DNA of 37,981 nucleotides from assembly GCA_018659145.1 (NCBI GenBank), contig JABJNB010000076.1, positions 1 through 37,981 on the forward strand. The letters are read 5' to 3'. Position 1 is the first letter of the stretch; every line of letters starts with the position of its first letter. The translations under genes were made by a program, and so were the position numbers. This document shows, piece after piece, positions 17,201-27,182 of the stretch. Source of the stretch: Rickettsiales bacterium. Its GTDB lineage: Bacteria; Pseudomonadota; Alphaproteobacteria; Rickettsiales; JABIRX01. The notes beneath the pieces are model-generated. The model searched no databases, was not told where the DNA came from, and saw only the letters and a list, made by a program, of their open reading frames with translations.

Positions 17201-18100
17201 CTAGCCAAAATACTTCGCCATCTGCAACAAGGTGTTGTCCTTGGTATTAATATAAAAACTATTAACTTGATTCTTGGTTAAGAATTCATCTATCTCTTCT
17301 TTCTTACTATCAAATATTTCTTGGTATTTCTGACGACTAATACGATTAGATGTCACTAAATAACCGGTTGGATCATTAATGTTTCTAACTTCTAAATTAT
17401 TCAAATATGGTAAATTCCTCTCTAAATCATCCCAAACAAAAATAAAATTTAATTGATTAGAAATAGCTAATTTCTTTATAACCTCCCTATACCTATCATC
17501 GAAATCATACATAATTGGTAATATTAAAAAAATATTTTTATTAATTACATCCGATCTAACTAACTTCTTAAGCAAACTCAAGTTAGACAGCTCATTGTTT
17601 TTACTAGGCTTCCTGCTACAGACCTTTGCAATAATCTCAAGAATATTAGCTTTCATATTGGTTTTACTATAATAGAAATCTTCTGATTCTGAGATAAATA
17701 TATAAGGCCTAATATAATCTTTATTCGCCAAAGCTAAGCTCGCTAGAAAAGTAAAAACTTCTAGAGAGATATAAGATTTAAACTGATGCTTCGAGGCAAA
17801 AAGCATTTCTGAAGAATTATTCAATACTAATAATAACTCAGTGTTACGCTCCTCTATAAACTCTTTAACATATAACTTTCCTGTCCGAGCCGATGCTTTC
17901 CAATCAATACGCCGTTTATCATCACCAAACTGATAACGCCTAACATTATCAAAGATTAAACCAGAAGATTTGTATTTGGATCTATACGCACCTGATAAGC
18001 TAGAAACATAGCTAGAGTTTAGCTTGATTTTCTCATGCTCAACAAAACTACTAATCTTCTCAAGCACTTTAAAATCTGGATATAAACCATATTTATCCAT
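17201..18100 (-). CDS. DUF58 domain protein (MoxR-associated)
   Basis: The 299-residue protein has the DUF58 signature around residues 50-75: RRYQFGDDKRRIDWKASART, then GKLYVKEFIEERNTELLLVL. The signature leads into a von Willebrand A-like fold (LLLVLNNSSEM, with the MIDAS DxSxS replaced by NNSSE, so metal binding is doubtful). No membrane segments are evident, unlike many DUF58 proteins. It starts 3 nt after the moxR stop and is co-transcribed with it. MoxR-DUF58 pairs are thought to act as chaperone systems for metal or cofactor loading or envelope stress. The target here is unknown. Confidence 0.88.
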   Translation of the reverse strand: MDKYGLYPDFKVLEKISSFVEHEKIKLNSSYVSSLSGAYRSKYKSSGLIFDNVRRYQFGDDKRRIDWKASARTGKLYVKEFIEERNTELLLVLNNSSEMLFASKHQFKSYISLEVFTFLASLALANKDYIRPYIFISESEDFYYSKTNMKANILEIIAKVCSRKPSKNNELSNLSLLKKLVRSDVINKNIFLILPIMYDFDDRYREVIKKLAISNQLNFIFVWDDLERNLPYLNNLEVRNINDPTGYLVTSNRISRQKYQEIFDSKKEEIDEFLTKNQVNSFYINTKDNTLLQMAKYFG

Positions 18101-18103
18101 AAC

Positions 18104-19081
18104 TTAATAAGCAACCACTGCTATGATACGCTTGATAACTTCATCCTTTGTTATCCCTTCAGCTTTAGCATTGTAATTAATAACCAAACGATGCCTTAAT
18201 ACATTGGGTAACATTTTCTGAATATGAGCGGGTGTTACAAACTCTTCGCCATCGATATAAGCAAGCGCCTGAGCAGCCTTTAAAAGTGAAAGTGATGCTC
18301 TAGGAGAAACTCCATAATCTATATAATTTTTAAGATCTGAATCATATTTATCTGGATGCCTGGTCACAGAAATCAAAGACACTATATATTCTTGAAGCGC
18401 GGGGCTTACAAAGATCTTTCTAACTTCTTCACGCATTTCAGCCATCTCTTGAATATTAACCACAGCTGTTAAATCTAATTTCTTAAACTTACCTTCTGTT
18501 TCAAATTTTAAAATTTCTAATTCTTGCTTGAATGAAGGATATGTTACAACAACATGCAGCATAAACCTATCTAAAGCAGCTTCTGCAAGATGATAAGTAC
18601 CTTCTTGCTCAATAGGATTTTGCGTTGCAGCAACTAGAAAAAACTTATCTAATTTATGAGTTTTATCAGCCACGGTTATCTGCCGCTCAGCCATAGACTC
18701 TAGCAAAGCAGACTGCACCTTGGAGGGGGCTCTGTTTATCTCATCCGCTAAAATGATATTACTAAATAATGGTCCTTTCTTAAATTCAAAATTATTTTTT
18801 TCATGATTAAAAATTTCAGTACCAATCAAATCAGTTGGTAATAAATCTGGCGTGAATTGAATTCTTTTAAAGATTGCCTTTATTGACTGAGCAAAGCAAT
18901 TAGCAGCCAAAGTTTTAGCAAGACCTGGGACACCTTCAATCAAAATATGACCTTCCGTAAGGCCAGCAATAATTAAATTTTCTACTAACTCTTCTTGACC
19001 TATAACATATTTTTGTAGATTCTGCTTCAGTCCAATAATTTTAATATTCTCTGATGATTTCTTTGGTAAAATTTTTTTCAT
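18104..19081 (-). CDS. MoxR family AAA+ ATPase
   Basis: The 325-residue ATPase has Walker A GVPGLAKT (50-57), Walker B ILADEINRAPSKVQSALLE, a sensor-1 region AATQNPIEQEGTYHLAEAALDRF and the C-terminal lid with YGVSPRASLSLLKAAQA. This is the full MoxR pattern and length. MoxR ATPases work with DUF58/VWA partners to mature protein complexes. The partner lies directly downstream (3-nt gap). BatA-, BatB- or BatD-type genes, often found in larger clusters, are absent. It is divergent from the SH3 gene across 33 bp that must hold both promoters. Confidence 0.95.
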   Translation of the reverse strand: MKKILPKKSSENIKIIGLKQNLQKYVIGQEELVENLIIAGLTEGHILIEGVPGLAKTLAANCFAQSIKAIFKRIQFTPDLLPTDLIGTEIFNHEKNNFEFKKGPLFSNIILADEINRAPSKVQSALLESMAERQITVADKTHKLDKFFLVAATQNPIEQEGTYHLAEAALDRFMLHVVVTYPSFKQELEILKFETEGKFKKLDLTAVVNIQEMAEMREEVRKIFVSPALQEYIVSLISVTRHPDKYDSDLKNYIDYGVSPRASLSLLKAAQALAYIDGEEFVTPAHIQKMLPNVLRHRLVINYNAKAEGITKDEVIKRIIAVVAY

Positions 19082-19114
19082 ATATTTCGCTATATTTTTC
19101 CCCTATATAAAACA

Positions 19115-19594
19115 ATGCTTAGAATTTTCTCAATAACATTTTTATTTATTTTTGCAAACTCAGTATTTGCAGCAAATAATATTGACGAGGTAAAGTACCC
19201 TATATTTGCTTCCCTAAAATATCATGAGACCAATGTTAGAACAGGGCCGAGTATTAATTATCCAATCAAATGGATATTTCAAGGAAATAATATTCCCTTA
19301 GAGATTCAGGCGAAATATAATAACTGGTTAAAAATAAAAGATTTCAAGGGTGATATAGGCTGGATACATCTAACCCTTGTTAGCCAATCACGTAATTTCA
19401 TTGTAAAGAATAAAAACTCAGTCCTCTATCGCAAACCCGGACATAATGCTATAGCTGAATATCTCGTTGACGATAATGTTAGAGGTACTATTTTATCTTG
19501 CCGAAATAGTTGGTGCGAAGTCAATATGAATGGTATTGTCGGCTGGCTTAAGAAAAATAATATATGGGGAGTATATGATTATGAGAATTTTTAA
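19115..19594 (+). CDS. Secreted bacterial SH3-domain protein
   Basis: The 159-residue protein has a signal peptide (MLRIFSITFLFIFANSVFA, cleavage probably after residue 19). Two SH3-like repeats follow: the first has NVRTGPSINYPIKWIF and GWIHLTLVS, the second covers SVLYRKPGHNAIAEY through GWLKKNNIWG. The arrangement matches alphaproteobacterial periplasmic SH3 proteins (COG3807 type). They are presumed to bind peptidoglycan or envelope proteins; the ligand is not known. It precedes the permease gene by 18 nt and is probably co-transcribed with it. Confidence 0.88.
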   Translation: MLRIFSITFLFIFANSVFAANNIDEVKYPIFASLKYHETNVRTGPSINYPIKWIFQGNNIPLEIQAKYNNWLKIKDFKGDIGWIHLTLVSQSRNFIVKNKNSVLYRKPGHNAIAEYLVDDNVRGTILSCRNSWCEVNMNGIVGWLKKNNIWGVYDYENF

Positions 19595-19612
19595 GAATTA
19601 ACTTAAGTTATT

Positions 19613-21547
19613 ATGTTTGAAGCTCATACCCTATTTGTCACAAAATTTATAGATTTCCATACCTACTTTACTCTGATAGTTATAGCACTAGCTATATGCT
19701 CATACGTAACAGAAAAAGTATCGCTTGAGATTACATCAATGTTTGTAATTGCAACATTCATGATATTCTTTCACTTTTTTCCACTACTTGATGCTGGTGG
19801 TAATATTTCTTTATCAACCGATGCATTTCTATTAGGCTTTGCCAACCCCTCGCTCATTACCATTGTCTCGATGCTTATAATTGGGCAAGCAATTATCCAA
19901 TCCAATGCTCTAAGTGTAGTTCCAAAACTCATCCTTAGAGTTAGCAAAAGCAATGCCTTTCTCGCCATATTATTATCTTTATTTTTGATAGTAGTAATTA
20001 GTGCATTTATGAATAACACCCCTGTGGTAGTAATTTTTATTCCTATCCTAGCTGAAGTAGCACGTAAATTAAACATTTCTGCGAGCAAGGTTATGATACC
20101 ATTATCATACGCCTCTATATTAGGCGGAATGACAACATTGATTGGTAGTAGCACTAACTTATTGATTTCTGGAGCCGTACAAACTCTCGGCTTGCCTCCT
20201 TTGGATTTCTTTGAGTTTGTAATCCCTGGTATGATGATGGCAGCAGCGGGACTTGTCTATATTACACTCTACTTACCAAAATCATTGCCAGATAATAGGT
20301 CACATGAAGATTTTTATATTGATGATAGGCCCTTTATATCACAAATAAATATCTGCTCTGATTCAAAATTAATTGATTCAGCAATTATTGAAGGTTATTT
20401 ACCTGGTTTTCCTAATTTGATAATTAGAGCTATTGAGCGTGAAAGTAATAGCTTTCTTCCGCCATTTCAAGATGATATGATTCTACGTGAGGATGACATT
20501 GTAACAGTTTCTGGAACTAGAAATGCCCTAGCTACACTTGTCCATAAGAAACCTGATGTGTTTCTAGAAAACTTGCATTTTCTAGATCATGATAGAAAGC
20601 ATACTAGCATCACTGCAACAGCTGAGGTAACTCCAAAGAAAGTACAGACTGAGGAAAGTGAAGATATCTCGAGTAAAATTAACATTGAAGAAGCTAATAT
20701 AGCCGAACTTGTTGTTGCACCAGCTTCAAGACTTATTGGCAATACAATAAAAGATGCAGAATTTTATACTAATTATGATTGCCCCGTGATTGGTATCCAA
20801 AGAAAAGGTAATTTGATAAAAGGCAAGATGACACAATTACATCTAATTGCTGGTGATGTTTTGCTAATATTAGGTGATATCAATAAAATTCTAGCACTGC
20901 GTAATAATAAAGATTTGATCTTAACAAAATGGAGTACCCAGCAAATCAACTCTATTTCACGAGTAGTAAAAACTCTCTTAATATTTATATCCGTTATTGT
21001 CCTATCAGCCTTAAATATAATACCTTTATCGGTTTCTTCTTTTGCTGCCGCGTCATTACTTATTTTACTTAATTGTATAAATATTAGACAAGCAGCACGC
21101 TCAATTGATAGAACTGTTGTTTTATTGATTGTAGCATCAATCGCCATGGGTACAGCGCTCCAGGCTACAGGAGCAGCATCCCTAATCGCTGGAGGAGTAG
21201 TTGGCTTGCTGCAAGATCTCTCAGTAACCACTATTATAGGCTGTTTCTTCCTCTTCATAACCTTAATGACTAACCTGCTATCAAATGCGGCAACAGCTGT
21301 AATTTTTACCCCTATTGCAATCAATCTGGCATTGCAACTAATGATAGATCCTAGGATCTTTATTTATGCAATGATATTTGCTTGTAATTCATCATTTATT
21401 ACACCAATTGGTTACCAAACTAATTTGTTAGTTATGTCGCCTGGTAGATATAAATTCTACGATTTTGTAAAATCAGGAATTCCACTTGCCCTTCTCCTTT
21501 GTTATGTGTATGTTCTGATCCTTAAATATTATTTTCATATTTCATAA
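19613..21547 (+). CDS. SLC13/DASS-type permease with two RCK_C (TrkA-C) domains
   Basis: The 644-residue inner-membrane protein has two groups of membrane helices (about 15-225 and 450-640). They flank a soluble insert with two RCK_C-like domains (about 240-320 and 360-440, each with the [17 protein letters not shown] strand). Family signatures are [30 protein letters not shown] and, in the second half, [20 protein letters not shown] and [11 protein letters not shown]. This architecture is common in bacterial anion permeases annotated as sulfate, citrate or phosphate transporters. The substrate cannot be assigned. RCK_C domains suggest gating by a small ligand. Confidence 0.93.
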   Translation: MFEAHTLFVTKFIDFHTYFTLIVIALAICSYVTEKVSLEITSMFVIATFMIFFHFFPLLDAGGNISLSTDAFLLGFANPSLITIVSMLIIGQAIIQSNALSVVPKLILRVSKSNAFLAILLSLFLIVVISAFMNNTPVVVIFIPILAEVARKLNISASKVMIPLSYASILGGMTTLIGSSTNLLISGAVQTLGLPPLDFFEFVIPGMMMAAAGLVYITLYLPKSLPDNRSHEDFYIDDRPFISQINICSDSKLIDSAIIEGYLPGFPNLIIRAIERESNSFLPPFQDDMILREDDIVTVSGTRNALATLVHKKPDVFLENLHFLDHDRKHTSITATAEVTPKKVQTEESEDISSKINIEEANIAELVVAPASRLIGNTIKDAEFYTNYDCPVIGIQRKGNLIKGKMTQLHLIAGDVLLILGDINKILALRNNKDLILTKWSTQQINSISRVVKTLLIFISVIVLSALNIIPLSVSSFAAASLLILLNCINIRQAARSIDRTVVLLIVASIAMGTALQATGAASLIAGGVVGLLQDLSVTTIIGCFFLFITLMTNLLSNAATAVIFTPIAINLALQLMIDPRIFIYAMIFACNSSFITPIGYQTNLLVMSPGRYKFYDFVKSGIPLALLLCYVYVLILKYYFHIS

Positions 21548-21555
21548 TAATCACC

Positions 21556-22530
21556 ATGATTACTATTGGTCAGCATCAGTTAAAATCTAACGTGTTCCTA
21601 GCGCCAATGTCTGGAGTATCTGACTTCCCTTTTAGGAAGTTAGTTAATAATTTTGGAGCCGGCTTAGTTGTCTCAGAAATGATAGCCTCGCGGGCTATGA
21701 TAATCCAAACCAAATCATCTATTCAAAAATGTAAATTTGATGAATTAACTAATATGCCAAAAGTGGTTCAGCTGGCCGGATGTGATCCAGTTGTGATGGC
21801 TGAAGCGGCTAAGTTAAATCAGGATCTAGGTGCTGATATTATCGATATTAATTTTGGATGCCCGGTTAAAAAAGTCGTTAATGGTTATGCGGGCTCGGCT
21901 CTAATGCGCGATGAGCCTCTCGCCACAAAGATCTTAGCAGCTACGGTAAACGCTGTTGATATCCCTGTAACGCTAAAAATGCGTATGGGCTGGGATCACA
22001 ATAATCTTAATGCGCCAAAACTCGCTAAAATTGCCGAAGATGTTGGCATAAAATTAATTACCATACATGGGCGTACTAGATGCCAACTATATAACGGAAC
22101 CGCTGATTGGGAGTTTATAAAAACTGTAAAAGAGGCGGTCAATATTCCTGTAATTGCTAATGGTGATATTAAAACTTACGAAGATGCTATCAGGGCTTTA
22201 AAAGATTCAGGTGCCGATGGTATTATGATAGGCAGAGCTGCGTATGGAAAACCTTGGCTGATTAATCAAATTGATCATTATATCAAGACCGGAGAGATAA
22301 TAGATGAACCAGATTTTAATACTAAGTGCATAATTATAAAAGCACATCTTGGGGATATGGTCGAGCATTATGGCGAAGAAGTTGGAATTAGAATGGCACG
22401 TAAACATTTATCTTGGTATTCAAAAGGTTTAAATAAATCTGCTGAATTTAGAAATAAAGTGAATAAGATGTCGAAACTCGATGAAGTTATAGAATTGGTT
22501 AAAGAATTTTTTGATAATGAAAAAAACTAA
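21556..22530 (+). CDS. dusB: tRNA-dihydrouridine synthase, DusB type
   Basis: The 324-residue flavoenzyme reduces uridines in the D loop of tRNA. The FMN-binding barrel starts with [14 protein letters not shown] (14-27). The catalytic cysteine is C102 in [19 protein letters not shown]. Further signatures are [27 protein letters not shown] and VIANGDI near residue 200, then [16 protein letters not shown]. DusB is the usual paralogue in alphaproteobacteria. The gene follows the permease by 8 nt, and its end overlaps the M16 peptidase gene. Confidence 0.95.
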   Translation: MITIGQHQLKSNVFLAPMSGVSDFPFRKLVNNFGAGLVVSEMIASRAMIIQTKSSIQKCKFDELTNMPKVVQLAGCDPVVMAEAAKLNQDLGADIIDINFGCPVKKVVNGYAGSALMRDEPLATKILAATVNAVDIPVTLKMRMGWDHNNLNAPKLAKIAEDVGIKLITIHGRTRCQLYNGTADWEFIKTVKEAVNIPVIANGDIKTYEDAIRALKDSGADGIMIGRAAYGKPWLINQIDHYIKTGEIIDEPDFNTKCIIIKAHLGDMVEHYGEEVGIRMARKHLSWYSKGLNKSAEFRNKVNKMSKLDEVIELVKEFFDNEKN

Positions 22531-23947
22531 AATAGGAATCCCACTCTTTTTACTATCCTTACTTGTTATACCTTTGATTTTAAAGTTGGTTGATAAACAA
22601 ATAAATCAATATGATATTGCAGAACTGGATGTCGAATTTTTGCAGATAAATGATAGAGTTGATGTAATCTTTATCCCAAATCACAAAGTCCCAGCCATTT
22701 TAAATATGATTTGGTTTAAAGTTGGTGGTATTGACGAGCCTAAGAATAAAACTGGTATAGCCCATTTTTTTGAACATATCATCTTTCACAATACTGATAA
22801 TCATAAGAAAGGTGAGTATGATAAATTCTTAGAATCAATTGGTGGTAGTAATAATGCTTTTACCTCTTTTGATTACACAAGTTACTTTGCTACTTTTCCT
22901 AAAGATTACTATGAGCAAGTTTTAGATTTTGAATTTGATCGTTTAAATAACCTGCAATTTGATCCAGAATTAATTGAAACCGAACGTAAAATCATTCTAG
23001 AAGAACGTTTACTGCGAAAAGATAATGACCCTGGGCAAGAATTAATGATTGAAAGCAAACAGATATTATTTTCAAAAGACAACCTATATAGCAGGCCATT
23101 AATTGGTTATTTAGAAGATATAAATAACATTACCGTCGATGATTTAATCAGATTCCAAGCAACTCAATATAACAGTAAAAAAATGTTTATGGTAGTATCT
23201 GGAGATATTAGCAAAGAGCAGTTAATGGAAGTTTTAACTAGGAAGTTTAACCAATATTTTCCAGAGGAAGCATCTGAAGCGGAATTATCCACTCCCCTTG
23301 CTTCTCCTCAACATAATAAAGAAATTAAAACAAAAACTATCATCAAGCAAACTCATAAAACTAGTAGCTATAATATTAACTGGATTTATCGTATTGATAA
23401 TTTCTATGATTATCAGCAAAAGGATCGTTTTGCCTTAATTCTTTTGGATCACATCCTCTCAGGATTACCAAATTCACTCATGCCACAAAACTTCATAATC
23501 AAAGATCATCTTGCCCAAAAAGCCTCAACTAGCTATTCAAACTTATCTAGGGCAGGAGCTAATCATTTCTCCTTAGAATTCTCATTAAGTGATAAGGAAA
23601 ATTTTGTACCACTGAATAATAAAATAAAATTACTCTTACAGAATCTAAAGCTTGGTAGATTCGACCATGATCTCTTTAAAACCGCGAAAGCAAACCTACT
23701 TAGCAGATCAATTTATGAGAAAGAATCCTTTAAATCTTTGGGTTTTAATATTGGCGGAGGCTACGCTTCTGGACTCAGGCAAGAAGACATTATCAACTGG
23801 GATCAAAATATTGCAGATGTAAAATATCGTGATGTTATAGAAATAGCTAACAAGATTTTTACTAACGAAAATCTACTTAAAGCTTACCTAATTCCAGAAG
23901 ATACTAATGATTTTAAAGAGATGATATATGAACAAGATAACTTATAA
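22517..23947 (+). CDS. M16 family zinc metallopeptidase, membrane-anchored or secreted
   Basis: The product has 476 residues from the ATG at 22517; a TTG at 22511 in the same frame is less likely. An N-terminal hydrophobic segment ([20 protein letters not shown]) is an anchor or signal. The inverted zinc motif HFFEH (residues 83-87) and the downstream glutamate in [12 protein letters not shown] complete the metal site, so the protein should be active. One catalytic and one C-terminal domain are present, as in single-chain bacterial M16B proteins (pitrilysin/processing peptidase-like). Rickettsiales M16 proteins are relatives of mitochondrial processing peptidase; the substrate here is unknown. 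It overlaps dusB by 14 nt and purM by 20 nt. Confidence 0.93.
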   Translation: MKKTKIGIPLFLLSLLVIPLILKLVDKQINQYDIAELDVEFLQINDRVDVIFIPNHKVPAILNMIWFKVGGIDEPKNKTGIAHFFEHIIFHNTDNHKKGEYDKFLESIGGSNNAFTSFDYTSYFATFPKDYYEQVLDFEFDRLNNLQFDPELIETERKIILEERLLRKDNDPGQELMIESKQILFSKDNLYSRPLIGYLEDINNITVDDLIRFQATQYNSKKMFMVVSGDISKEQLMEVLTRKFNQYFPEEASEAELSTPLASPQHNKEIKTKTIIKQTHKTSSYNINWIYRIDNFYDYQQKDRFALILLDHILSGLPNSLMPQNFIIKDHLAQKASTSYSNLSRAGANHFSLEFSLSDKENFVPLNNKIKLLLQNLKLGRFDHDLFKTAKANLLSRSIYEKESFKSLGFNIGGGYASGLRQEDIINWDQNIADVKYRDVIEIANKIFTNENLLKAYLIPEDTNDFKEMIYEQDNL

Positions 23948-24938
23948 AGATTCCGGTGTTGATACAGAGAAATCTGCCAATATGATCGCCGATATTAAAG
24001 CAAATATCGAATCCACTCATATCAAAGGCGTTATGAGTAGGATTGGTGGTTTTGCCGGTTTATTTGACTTAAAAGCAACAGGACTGAAAGACCCTATCTT
24101 AGTTACAGGAACTGATGGTGTTGGAACTAAGGTTAAACTTGCGATAGATTACAATAAACATGATGGCATTGGCTCTGATCTGGTAGCTATGTGTGTTAAT
24201 GATATTTTAGTCCAAGGCGCTAAACCATTATTTTTTTTAGATTATTTTGCATGCGGAAAACTTGATACAAATGTTTCAAAGCAAGTAATTAACTCAGTTG
24301 TAAATGCCTGCAAAGAAGCTGGTTGTGCTTTAGTGGGTGGTGAAACTGCTGAAATGCCAACTATGTATCAAGATGGCGATTATGATTTAGCTGGCTTTAC
24401 AGTTGGAGCAGTTGAGCGTGATCAAATATTACCAAAAGCATTTGCAGATAACAGCTATAACTTAATTGGTATCGCATCATCCGGCCTGCATGCCAATGGT
24501 TTCTCACTGATCCACAAAATGCTTAAAGTACATAATCTTGACCCGAAAGCTGATTTTGAATTTGATACCAGCCAAACATTAATAGATAGCCTGCTCACAC
24601 CTACTCGCATTTACGTAAAAGAATTATCGCCATTACTTGAGAATAGCTTGGTTATGTCAATGTGTCATATCACAGGTGGTGGTTTTGATGAGAATATGCC
24701 AAGAATAATTCCAGAGGGATATTCTTATGAATTAAATACCGAAAATTTTCCAGATAAACCAATTTGGCAATGGGTAAGAAAATATAGTAATCTGGATAAA
24801 GATGAAATGCTTCAAACCTTTAATTGCGGTATTGGCATGGTGCTTGTGATTGCAGATGATAAATTGGATGAAGTAACAGAATTATTAACCAACCAAAACA
24901 GTGAGTTTTATAATATTGGAAAGATAATCAAGAAATAA
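23928..24938 (+). CDS. purM: Phosphoribosylformylglycinamidine cyclo-ligase (AIR synthetase)
   Basis: The 336-residue enzyme closes the imidazole ring with ATP in step 5 of purine synthesis. Family landmarks are [14 protein letters not shown] at the start, IGGFAGLFDL, VTGTDGVGTKVKLA (about 58-71), VAMCVNDILVQGA with FLDYFACGKL, VGGETAEMP and the late GGGFDENMPR. The start ATG has AAAGAG 7 nt upstream, inside the end of the M16 gene (20-nt overlap). It is followed by a repeat and then purN, so the two purine genes are probably one unit. Confidence 0.97.
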   Translation: MNKITYKDSGVDTEKSANMIADIKANIESTHIKGVMSRIGGFAGLFDLKATGLKDPILVTGTDGVGTKVKLAIDYNKHDGIGSDLVAMCVNDILVQGAKPLFFLDYFACGKLDTNVSKQVINSVVNACKEAGCALVGGETAEMPTMYQDGDYDLAGFTVGAVERDQILPKAFADNSYNLIGIASSGLHANGFSLIHKMLKVHNLDPKADFEFDTSQTLIDSLLTPTRIYVKELSPLLENSLVMSMCHITGGGFDENMPRIIPEGYSYELNTENFPDKPIWQWVRKYSNLDKDEMLQTFNCGIGMVLVIADDKLDEVTELLTNQNSEFYNIGKIIKK

Positions 24939-24965
24939 CCAAATACCTATTGGATGGATGTTATT

Positions 24966-25050
24966 GTAGGGGCGGTCCCGCGTGTCCGCCCGAATATAAG
25001 AGAGATTTATATATGTAGAAAGACGGGCGAACACATGGGTTCGTCCCTAC
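24966..25050. repeat. REP-like hairpin between purM and purN
   Basis: Imperfect 27-nt arms (24966-24992 with 25024-25050, about six mismatches) begin GTAGGGGCGG and end CGTCCCTAC. It is flanked by near-repeats of AAATAACCAA...ATTGGA on both sides (24937-24958 and 25053-25077). It is a different subfamily from the 3979-4048 hairpins but has the same GTAGGG/CCCTAC boundary. Confidence 0.75.
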
Positions 25051-25097
25051 GAAAATAACCAATTTCCATTGGAAGGAATTTGTAATAAGGAGCCCAT

Positions 25098-25685
25098 ATG
25101 AAAAATAAAAAAATAGCAGTACTAATCTCCGGCACGGGTAGCAACCTAAAGGCCATAATCAATGCAAGTAAGAATGGCAAGATCCCAGCTGAAGTCTGCT
25201 TGGTAATCTCTAACAACCCCAATGCCCTCGGCATCAGGCATGCAGAGGATAATAACATCCTATATTACATAATTAACCATAAAGATTACAACTCCCGCCG
25301 CGAATTTGAGCTCCAAATCGAACTAGCATTAGATAGTCAAGAGATAGACCTAATCTGCCTAGCCGGCTTTATGCGCATTTTAACTGCGGAGTTCGCCAGA
25401 AAATACAAAACTAAAATGATCAACATACACCCTTCTCTATTACCTAAATTCAAAGGGGCAAATGCGATTAAAGATGCTTATAATGCAAATCATAAAATAA
25501 CCGGATGTACGGTTCATTACGTTATCCCTGAAATTGATGCTGGTGATATTATCCTTCAAAAATCTGTGCCAATTGAAGAAAATGATAGCCTAGATGATCT
25601 TAAGCAAAAGATTAATAAGGTTGAACATATTGCTTATGTGGAAGCTATTGAAAAAGTATTAAGGAGTGCCCATAGGCAACTTTAA
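25098..25685 (+). CDS. purN: Phosphoribosylglycinamide formyltransferase (GAR transformylase)
   Basis: The 195-residue enzyme transfers the formyl group of 10-formyl-tetrahydrofolate to GAR, step 3 of purine synthesis. The phosphate loop SGTGSNLKAI is at residues 11-20. The catalytic triad is N108, H110 (INIHPSLLP) and D146 (VIPEIDAGD). The start is certain: AAGGAG lies 7 nt before the ATG, one of the best Shine-Dalgarno sequences in the window. It is separated from purM by the REP-like hairpin. Confidence 0.97.
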   Translation: MKNKKIAVLISGTGSNLKAIINASKNGKIPAEVCLVISNNPNALGIRHAEDNNILYYIINHKDYNSRREFELQIELALDSQEIDLICLAGFMRILTAEFARKYKTKMINIHPSLLPKFKGANAIKDAYNANHKITGCTVHYVIPEIDAGDIILQKSVPIEENDSLDDLKQKINKVEHIAYVEAIEKVLRSAHRQL

Positions 25686-25702
25686 CTTGAGGCCAGCTCA
25701 TT

Positions 25703-25724
25703 ATACCAAATCCCATCTATAAAG
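25703..25724. repeat. Fragment of element A
   Basis: ATACCAAATCCCATCT matches the terminal repeat of the elements at 34146 and 35261. Only one end is present, between purN and the EamA gene. Confidence 0.5.
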
Positions 25725-25792
25725 GGAGCGTTAAATAAACTGTGTCATTTGAATTCTTAGTAACCATAACCTTTCTTAACTCAGTGCACTAA

Positions 25793-26749
25793 ATGAGATT
25801 TCTCAAACATCACTACCACAACTTAATATATAACGACTCGGCCTTTGGAATAGCACTAGTCCTGTTAGCAACACTGCTATTATCAGTCAGATCGATCTTA
25901 GTAAAATTAGCTTATATTGAAAATATTGCAGTAATTGATTTACTCTATTATCGCTTTCTATTTACAATTCCTTTATTATGGGCTTTTACTTTCTATAAGA
26001 AAAAAAAGGAATTTTTTACCAAGCTTGTTGATAAAAAAATTGCCATTAATTGTGTTCTTGCCGGGTTTTTTGGCTATTACCTAGCGACATTATCAGATTT
26101 TCATTCGCTTAAATTAATAGATGCGAATGTTAATCGAATTATTATTTACACCTTCCCTATTTATGTGCTTCTATGGAACTCCATTTTGGATAAATCTCTA
26201 CCAAGCAAAAAGGAGGGATTATCATTCCTGGTAGTTCAAATTAGTCTGTATTTCATCTTAGGTGGCTTTGATATATCAATATCATCAAGTAACAAAATTG
26301 GCGCTGGGCTCGCTTTATTAGCCGCCATCAGCTATTCTATTTATATTATAATCAACCAACAAATTGGTAAGAAGATTGGGAGTATTTTATTCACAACTTA
26401 CGCTGTAACCTTTTCATTTATCTTTATAAACATTCACTTCTTCAGCTTTAATGATGCGACTTTAGGAACTCTAATTTCAAAAAAAGGTTACGCTATAATA
26501 TTAACGATGGCAGCATTTTGTACCTTTATCCCATTATTATTAATAGCTGAGGGTATTAAACGTATTGGCGCTTCCAGATTTGCACTTCTAAATACCACAG
26601 GACCAATTATGACAATCTCATTATGCTTTTTTATTTTAGGCGAGACAATGACATTACTTCAAATTATTGGTTCAATATTTATTATTAGCATTTTATATAT
26701 TACTCAACGCGAGAAAGCGAATAAGGAAGTATGTATCAAGAAATTATAG
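25793..26749 (+). CDS. EamA/DMT family transporter
   Basis: The 318-residue protein has about ten membrane helices arranged as two EamA repeats of five, the second starting near residue 165 (IGAGLALLAAISYSIYIIIN). Repeat landmarks are SVRSILVKLAYIENIAVIDLLYYRFLF in the first half and the ALLNTTGPIMTISLCFFILGE stretch in the second. DMT proteins move metabolites such as amino acids, nucleotide precursors or S-adenosylmethionine; in Rickettsiales some are SAM importers. The substrate is not readable from sequence. No close neighbour shares an operon with it. Confidence 0.9.
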   Translation: MRFLKHHYHNLIYNDSAFGIALVLLATLLLSVRSILVKLAYIENIAVIDLLYYRFLFTIPLLWAFTFYKKKKEFFTKLVDKKIAINCVLAGFFGYYLATLSDFHSLKLIDANVNRIIIYTFPIYVLLWNSILDKSLPSKKEGLSFLVVQISLYFILGGFDISISSSNKIGAGLALLAAISYSIYIIINQQIGKKIGSILFTTYAVTFSFIFINIHFFSFNDATLGTLISKKGYAIILTMAAFCTFIPLLLIAEGIKRIGASRFALLNTTGPIMTISLCFFILGETMTLLQIIGSIFIISILYITQREKANKEVCIKKL

Positions 26750-26865
26750 ATTTTTGGTTTCACGAGATAGAGCCAAGTAACTGGTGCAAAAAGATGATGA
26801 TTTTGATAATCTAATAAAGACACGATATGTAGCCTAGTAGACCAAAGGGATAATAATCAATAGAA

Positions 26866-26956
26866 AAGTCCGTCTTCGCTAAGAAGCTATGCCAGGCAGG
26901 CTTCTTCCAATTTGTTCTCCACCTGGCTTGTGAAGTTGTAGCCCAAAGGGCTAAGT
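26866..26956. repeat. Palindrome-rich intergenic block next to tRNA-Arg
   Basis: The gap after the first EamA gene (26750-26957) contains GTCCGTCTTCGC, an AAGAAGC/GCTTCTT stem around 26879-26907 and a TAGCCC-AAA-GGGCTA hairpin (26939-26953). The block ends 2-5 bp before the tRNA 3' end, where the last hairpin could terminate the tRNA transcript (minus strand). It looks like a REP-type repeat. No second copy is seen in this window. Confidence 0.5.
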
Positions 26957-26957
26957 A

Positions 26958-27034
26958 TGGTGCACCCGGAGGGAGTCGAACCCCCGGCCTCCAGAGCCGA
27001 AATCTGGCGCTCTATCCAGCTGAGCTACGGATGC
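26958..27034 (-). tRNA. tRNA-Arg (anticodon TCG)
   Basis: The minus strand folds into a full cloverleaf: acceptor stem GCATCCG/CGGGTGC (one T-G pair), D stem GCTC/GAGC, anticodon stem CCAGA/TCTGG with loop TTTCGGC (anticodon TCG, reading CGA), and T arm GGGGG-TTCGACT-CCCTC. The 3' CCA is encoded. The plus-strand open frame across it (from 26957) is the usual antisense-tRNA artefact. Confidence 0.97.
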
Positions 27035-27128
27035 ACTATATTTAATCAGGTTATTTATAACAATAAAAACTTACTTAGCAAGCAAGCAAGCCATTTGAGA
27101 CAGACCCACAAGCTGCAAAAAGATAATA

Positions 27129-27156
27129 TTTGTAGTTAACATAACTATGCTATATT
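27129..27156 (+). promoter_or_regulatory. Candidate promoter of the second EamA gene
   Basis: TTTGTA (27129-27134), a 16-nt spacer and TATATT (27151-27156) preceded by TGC, forming an extended -10. It lies about 27 nt before the ATG at 27183. Confidence 0.45.
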
Positions 27157-27182
27157 AACTTCTATTCTACTAAAAAGTCTTC

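Noticed and set aside
20773-21324. 183-residue minus-strand frame within the permease gene
   Set aside because: Shadow of the SLC13-type permease, which has clear membrane and RCK_C signatures in the plus frame.
26957-27139. Plus-strand frame starting MVHPEGVEPPASRAEIW
   Set aside because: Antisense reading of tRNA-Arg, a well-known annotation artefact.
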